Positions 61,683 through 64,000 of a stretch of 64,000 nucleotides of DNA are shown here, piece after piece. Positions within the stretch are counted from its first letter, which is position 1. Each line of letters begins with the position of its first letter. Under the pieces are notes generated by a model that was not told where the DNA came from, did no database searches, and worked only from the letters and a program-made list of their open reading frames with translations. The translations under genes were made by a program, and so were the position numbers. The stretch is taken from NCBI GenBank assembly GCA_963720785.1, contig CAVRGQ010000005.1, forward strand, positions 744,001 to 808,000. The letters run 5' to 3'. This stretch comes from CAVRGQ01 sp963720785. GTDB lineage: Bacteria > Actinomycetota > Acidimicrobiia > IMCC26256 > DASPTH01.

Positions 61683-61877
61683 ATGAACCTCTTCATCTGG
61701 CGTACGTGGCTGCAGGCGAAGTTCGGTGGGAACGAAGAGGGCGCCTCGATGGTGGAGTACATCCTCCTCGTCGCCCTGATCGCGCTCGCAGTGATCGCGG
61801 CCGTGGTCTTCCTGAAGGACCAGGTCAACGGCAAGTTCAACGACGCGGGCTCCAAGCTCTCGTCGTCCGGCAGCTGA
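61683..61877 (+). CDS. flp: Flp/Fap-type pilin subunit
   Basis: 64 residues. Short basic leader, then EEGASMVEYILLVALIALAVIAAVVFL: prepilin peptidase would cut after Gly, leaving ASMVEY with Glu at mature position 5, followed by the long hydrophobic helix of Flp pilins. The tail is short and Ser/Gly-rich. The ATG has an AAGGGA ribosome site in a structured leader; a strong terminator follows. None of the Tad assembly genes (tadA, tadB, tadC, cpaA) is in the window, so the pilin is a detached gene or serves a locus elsewhere. Confidence 0.92.
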   Translation: MNLFIWRTWLQAKFGGNEEGASMVEYILLVALIALAVIAAVVFLKDQVNGKFNDAGSKLSSSGS

Positions 61878-61930
61878 ACCCTGCCACTGCTTCTGGGGGT
61901 TGCACGCCCCCTTGGGCACCAGAACCGCGA

Positions 61931-61955
61931 GAGGCCCCGCCTATGGCGGGGCCTC
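61931..61955 (+). terminator. Terminator of the Flp pilin gene
   Basis: GAGGCCCCGCC (61931-61941) pairs with GGCGGGGCCTC (61945-61955) around TAT, 53 bases after the pilin stop. An 11-bp G+C stem followed by TTCGCG fits a factor-independent or hairpin-assisted terminator. Confidence 0.75.
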
Positions 61956-62117
61956 TTCGCGTGTGCGGACGTGGTCGCCTCGATGGCTCGTCAGCGGCAC
62001 GTCTCCGACGGTGCAGTCGACTTCGAGCAGGCCACCAGCACCGAACTTCGTCCGGGCGGGGCGGGAACGCCGGCGCCGGTGACCTGCGACAGCAGTTGTG
62101 CCCCGTCCTGGGGGGCC

Positions 62118-63098
62118 TCAAACCATCGCCTCCGAATTCTTGGAGATCAGTTCCGGCAGCACCTCGTTGGCGTAACCGTCCAGGAATCCCTGCTGGTCGG
62201 GCCCGACCTGGTGCACGACGACCTGCTCGTAGCCGGCATCGATGCAGGCCCGGATCGCGTCGACGTGCGCCTCCGGGTCGGGGCCCAGCACCATCGCCGC
62301 GGCGACGGCGTCCTCGGTGACCATGTGGGCGGCCTGCTCGAAGTGCGATGGCATCGGCAGCTCCTGCGCGAGCTGCGCCTCGATCGCGATGTTCGGCCAC
62401 CACTCGTACGCGGTGCAGCGCGCGGCGTCCTCGTCGTCGGCCCAGCAGACCGTGAGCTGCACGAGATGGTTCCGCCCGTGCGCACCGAACGTCTCGTCGA
62501 AGGCGGCGCGCAGCTCGGGGTCGGGCTTCGTCGTGACCAGTCCGTCGGCGATGCGTCCGGCGATGCGCGCGGAGTCGGTGCCGCCCGCGGCCATGTACAG
62601 CTCGGTGCCGCTCGGGTCCGCGAACACCTTCGCGCCCTCGACCGTGTAGTGCGGTCCGTGATGGTCGACAGTCTCACCGCGCCACAGCGCGCGGATCACA
62701 CCGATCGCCTCGATCAGCATCTCCTGCCGCACCGTAGCGGGCGGCCAACGCGCCCCGCCGATGTGTTCGTTGAGCGCCTCGCCCGTGCCCACGCCGAGAA
62801 AGAACCGCCCGGGCATCATCTCGCCGATCGTCGCCGCGGCCTGCGCGATCACTGCCGGGTGGTAGCGCACGAGCGGACATGTGACACCGGTGCCGACGCG
62901 GAGCGAGTGCGTCGACGCGGCGATGCCCCCGAGGACCGCCCACGCGAAGGGAGCATGACCCTGCCGTTCCGTCCAGGGATGGAAGTGGTCACTGATGGTG
63001 GCGAAGGAGAAGCCCGCGTGCTCCGCCTCGACCGCGAGCCGCACAAGGGTGGGGCCGTCGTGCTCCTCCGTGGACAACGTGTACCCGATCTGCACCAT
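62118..63098 (-). CDS. F420-dependent LLM-class oxidoreductase (G6PDH-like group)
   Basis: 326 residues. Luciferase-like TIM barrel: QIGYTLSTEEHDGPTLVRLAVEAEHAGFSFATISDHFHPW, GTGVTCPLVRYHPAVIAQAAATI, GRFFLGVGTGEALNEH and YMAAGGTDSARIAGR. SDHFHPW and the GTGEALNEH loop are shared with F420-dependent glucose-6-phosphate dehydrogenase-like enzymes. Uses cofactor F420, consistent with an actinobacterium. It lies 17 bases downstream of the NrfD-like gene, possibly in one operon. Confidence 0.9.
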   Translation of the reverse strand: MVQIGYTLSTEEHDGPTLVRLAVEAEHAGFSFATISDHFHPWTERQGHAPFAWAVLGGIAASTHSLRVGTGVTCPLVRYHPAVIAQAAATIGEMMPGRFFLGVGTGEALNEHIGGARWPPATVRQEMLIEAIGVIRALWRGETVDHHGPHYTVEGAKVFADPSGTELYMAAGGTDSARIAGRIADGLVTTKPDPELRAAFDETFGAHGRNHLVQLTVCWADDEDAARCTAYEWWPNIAIEAQLAQELPMPSHFEQAAHMVTEDAVAAAMVLGPDPEAHVDAIRACIDAGYEQVVVHQVGPDQQGFLDGYANEVLPELISKNSEAMV

Positions 63099-63115
63099 GG
63101 GCGCGGGGTTCCCGG

Positions 63116-64000
63116 TCAGGCGTTCGGTGAAACCCCGGCCTGCTGCACGCGCTCTCGCTGCGGCATGACGGTGGCCCGCGGGTCACGCGCCGATTGACGG
63201 CCGGCCTCGACGATCGCGTACCGCTCGACCAGCGCGCCGGCGAGGACCATCGCCGCGCCCACCCGACGGACGGCTCGGCGACCGCGGCCCGCGACCACCA
63301 CCGCGCCGCCGCCCGCGGAGAGCGCGCTGGCGACCTTCGACAACCGTGCAGCCCGGCCCGTCTCGTAGGCCTCCGCGACGACCGGGTCGAGGGTCGCGGT
63401 GGCAAGACGCGAACCGACGAGCTCGCCCGCCACGCCTGCCAGTGCCAGCCGCAGCGCGGGCCCGGCACTGGTCGGCGCGAGCACCAGCACCCCGCATGCA
63501 CCCGCGCTTGCGGCCGCGCCGGACGCGAAGAGGAACGGGAGTGAGCGTCGCGCATCGTGCCACGCGGGGACGGCCGTGTCGGCCAGGAGCACTGCGGTGT
63601 ACGTCGCGACGACTGGCGCGAGCGCCGCGCCGGCCAGCGCCGTCGTTGACGTGAGGCCACGCGGCGCGCCCACCCACGAGGCGGCGGTCGCGCCCGCCAC
63701 CGCACCGGCGAACGCGCCGAGCACCCACGAACCGACACTCATCGGGGACGTCGGCTTCGCGACCCGGAGCATGTGATGGAACCGGCTCGGCACGCCGAGG
63801 TCGGCGACCAGCAGCGCACCGCTGACCACCGTCGCACCGAGCGCGACCGACTCGAGCCTGCGCAGACCGTCGCGGTCGTCGCTGAGCGCGGCGCCGGCCG
63901 CGAGCAACGCACTGCCGGCCGCGAGCCCGCCGGTGAAGAAGTACGCAGGGATCTCCCACCCCCAGACGGGCTCCTTGAGCACCGGCAGGTCGTAGTAGGT
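63116..64000 (-). CDS. nrfD: NrfD/PsrC-like membrane subunit (5' end beyond window)
   Basis: At least 294 residues; the frame continues past the window edge (TYYDLPVLKEPVWGWEIPAYFFTGGLAAGS, with Y-x-x-P-V-W-G-W-E-I-P-A-Y-F typical of NrfD). Eight or so hydrophobic segments follow. NrfD subunits anchor quinone-linked oxidoreductases that also have a molybdopterin or iron-sulfur subunit, expected upstream (beyond 64000). The C-terminal tail is soluble and Arg/Gln-rich. It may deliver or take electrons for sulfur, nitrite or formate chemistry; which one is not visible here. Confidence 0.88.
   Translation of the reverse strand, partial: TYYDLPVLKEPVWGWEIPAYFFTGGLAAGSALLAAGAALSDDRDGLRRLESVALGATVVSGALLVADLGVPSRFHHMLRVAKPTSPMSVGSWVLGAFAGAVAGATAASWVGAPRGLTSTTALAGAALAPVVATYTAVLLADTAVPAWHDARRSLPFLFASGAAASAGACGVLVLAPTSAGPALRLALAGVAGELVGSRLATATLDPVVAEAYETGRAARLSKVASALSAGGGAVVVAGRGRRAVRRVGAAMVLAGALVERYAIVEAGRQSARDPRATVMPQRERVQQAGVSPNA

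Noticed and set aside
61683..61877. Complete Tad pilus locus
   Set aside because: Only the pilin is present; no TadA ATPase, TadB/C, RcpC or prepilin peptidase appears on either side.

Overview
The window looks like chromosome of a high-G+C actinobacterium, most likely of the class Acidimicrobiia or a close relative. This is inferred from GTG starts and G/C-rich third positions throughout, an F420-type luciferase-like oxidoreductase, a Flp-type pilin, a LAXTG sortase signal, and a dense set of CoA ligases, acyl-CoA dehydrogenases, MaoC-type hydratases and short-chain dehydrogenases. No rRNA gene, CRISPR array, transposase or integrase was recognised. The only RNA gene seen is tRNA-Lys(TTT).

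Layout. 0-5.4 kb: a secreted zinc peptidase, an amidohydrolase, a P450/oxidoreductase pair and tRNA-Lys. 5.6-9.4 kb: a flippase-like membrane protein, then a unit of SHOCT membrane protein, Met/His-rich secreted protein and an OmpR/histidine-kinase pair. 9.4-13.1 kb: a CoA-ligase remnant, then a TetR regulator facing a double palindromic operator, a 37-residue secreted peptide, an ABCG-type exporter and a MarR regulator. 13.1-19.5 kb: an EamA exporter with a histidine-rich tail, polyphosphate kinase 2, a cation P-type ATPase and a 3'-truncated thioesterase. 19.4-32 kb: a visibly more A+T-rich surface island on the minus strand, with glycosyltransferases, a methyltransferase, a LAXTG mini-protein and a giant secreted repeat protein (LamG, cadherin/VCBS-like, Fn3-like, two metallophosphoesterase domains and a PLL-like propeller). 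32-50 kb: a catabolic region with Baeyer-Villiger monooxygenase, SDRs, acyl-CoA dehydrogenases, three acyl-CoA ligases, a MaoC/FAS1-type hydratase, a D-aminoacylase-type amidohydrolase, a membrane cupredoxin and a NIPSNAP-like/SDR pair. 50-64 kb: hydrolases, YaaA, a Coq4-like protein, an orphan winged-helix regulator, a phosphotransferase, a secreted beta-helix protein, a Flp pilin with a structured leader, an F420-type oxidoreductase and the start of an NrfD-like membrane subunit.

The 32-50 kb enzymes fit a ring-cleavage and beta-oxidation route: ketone to ester (BVMO), alcohol/ketone steps (SDRs), CoA activation, dehydrogenation and hydration. The substrate cannot be read from sequence. The 19-32 kb genes look like one surface-glycan and surface-protein locus.

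At least 14 otherwise intact reading frames or repeat copies are broken by what look like single-base indels, mostly insertions. This pattern is more typical of uncorrected assembly errors than of gene decay. Such genes are typed as pseudogene here, but many are probably functional in the organism.
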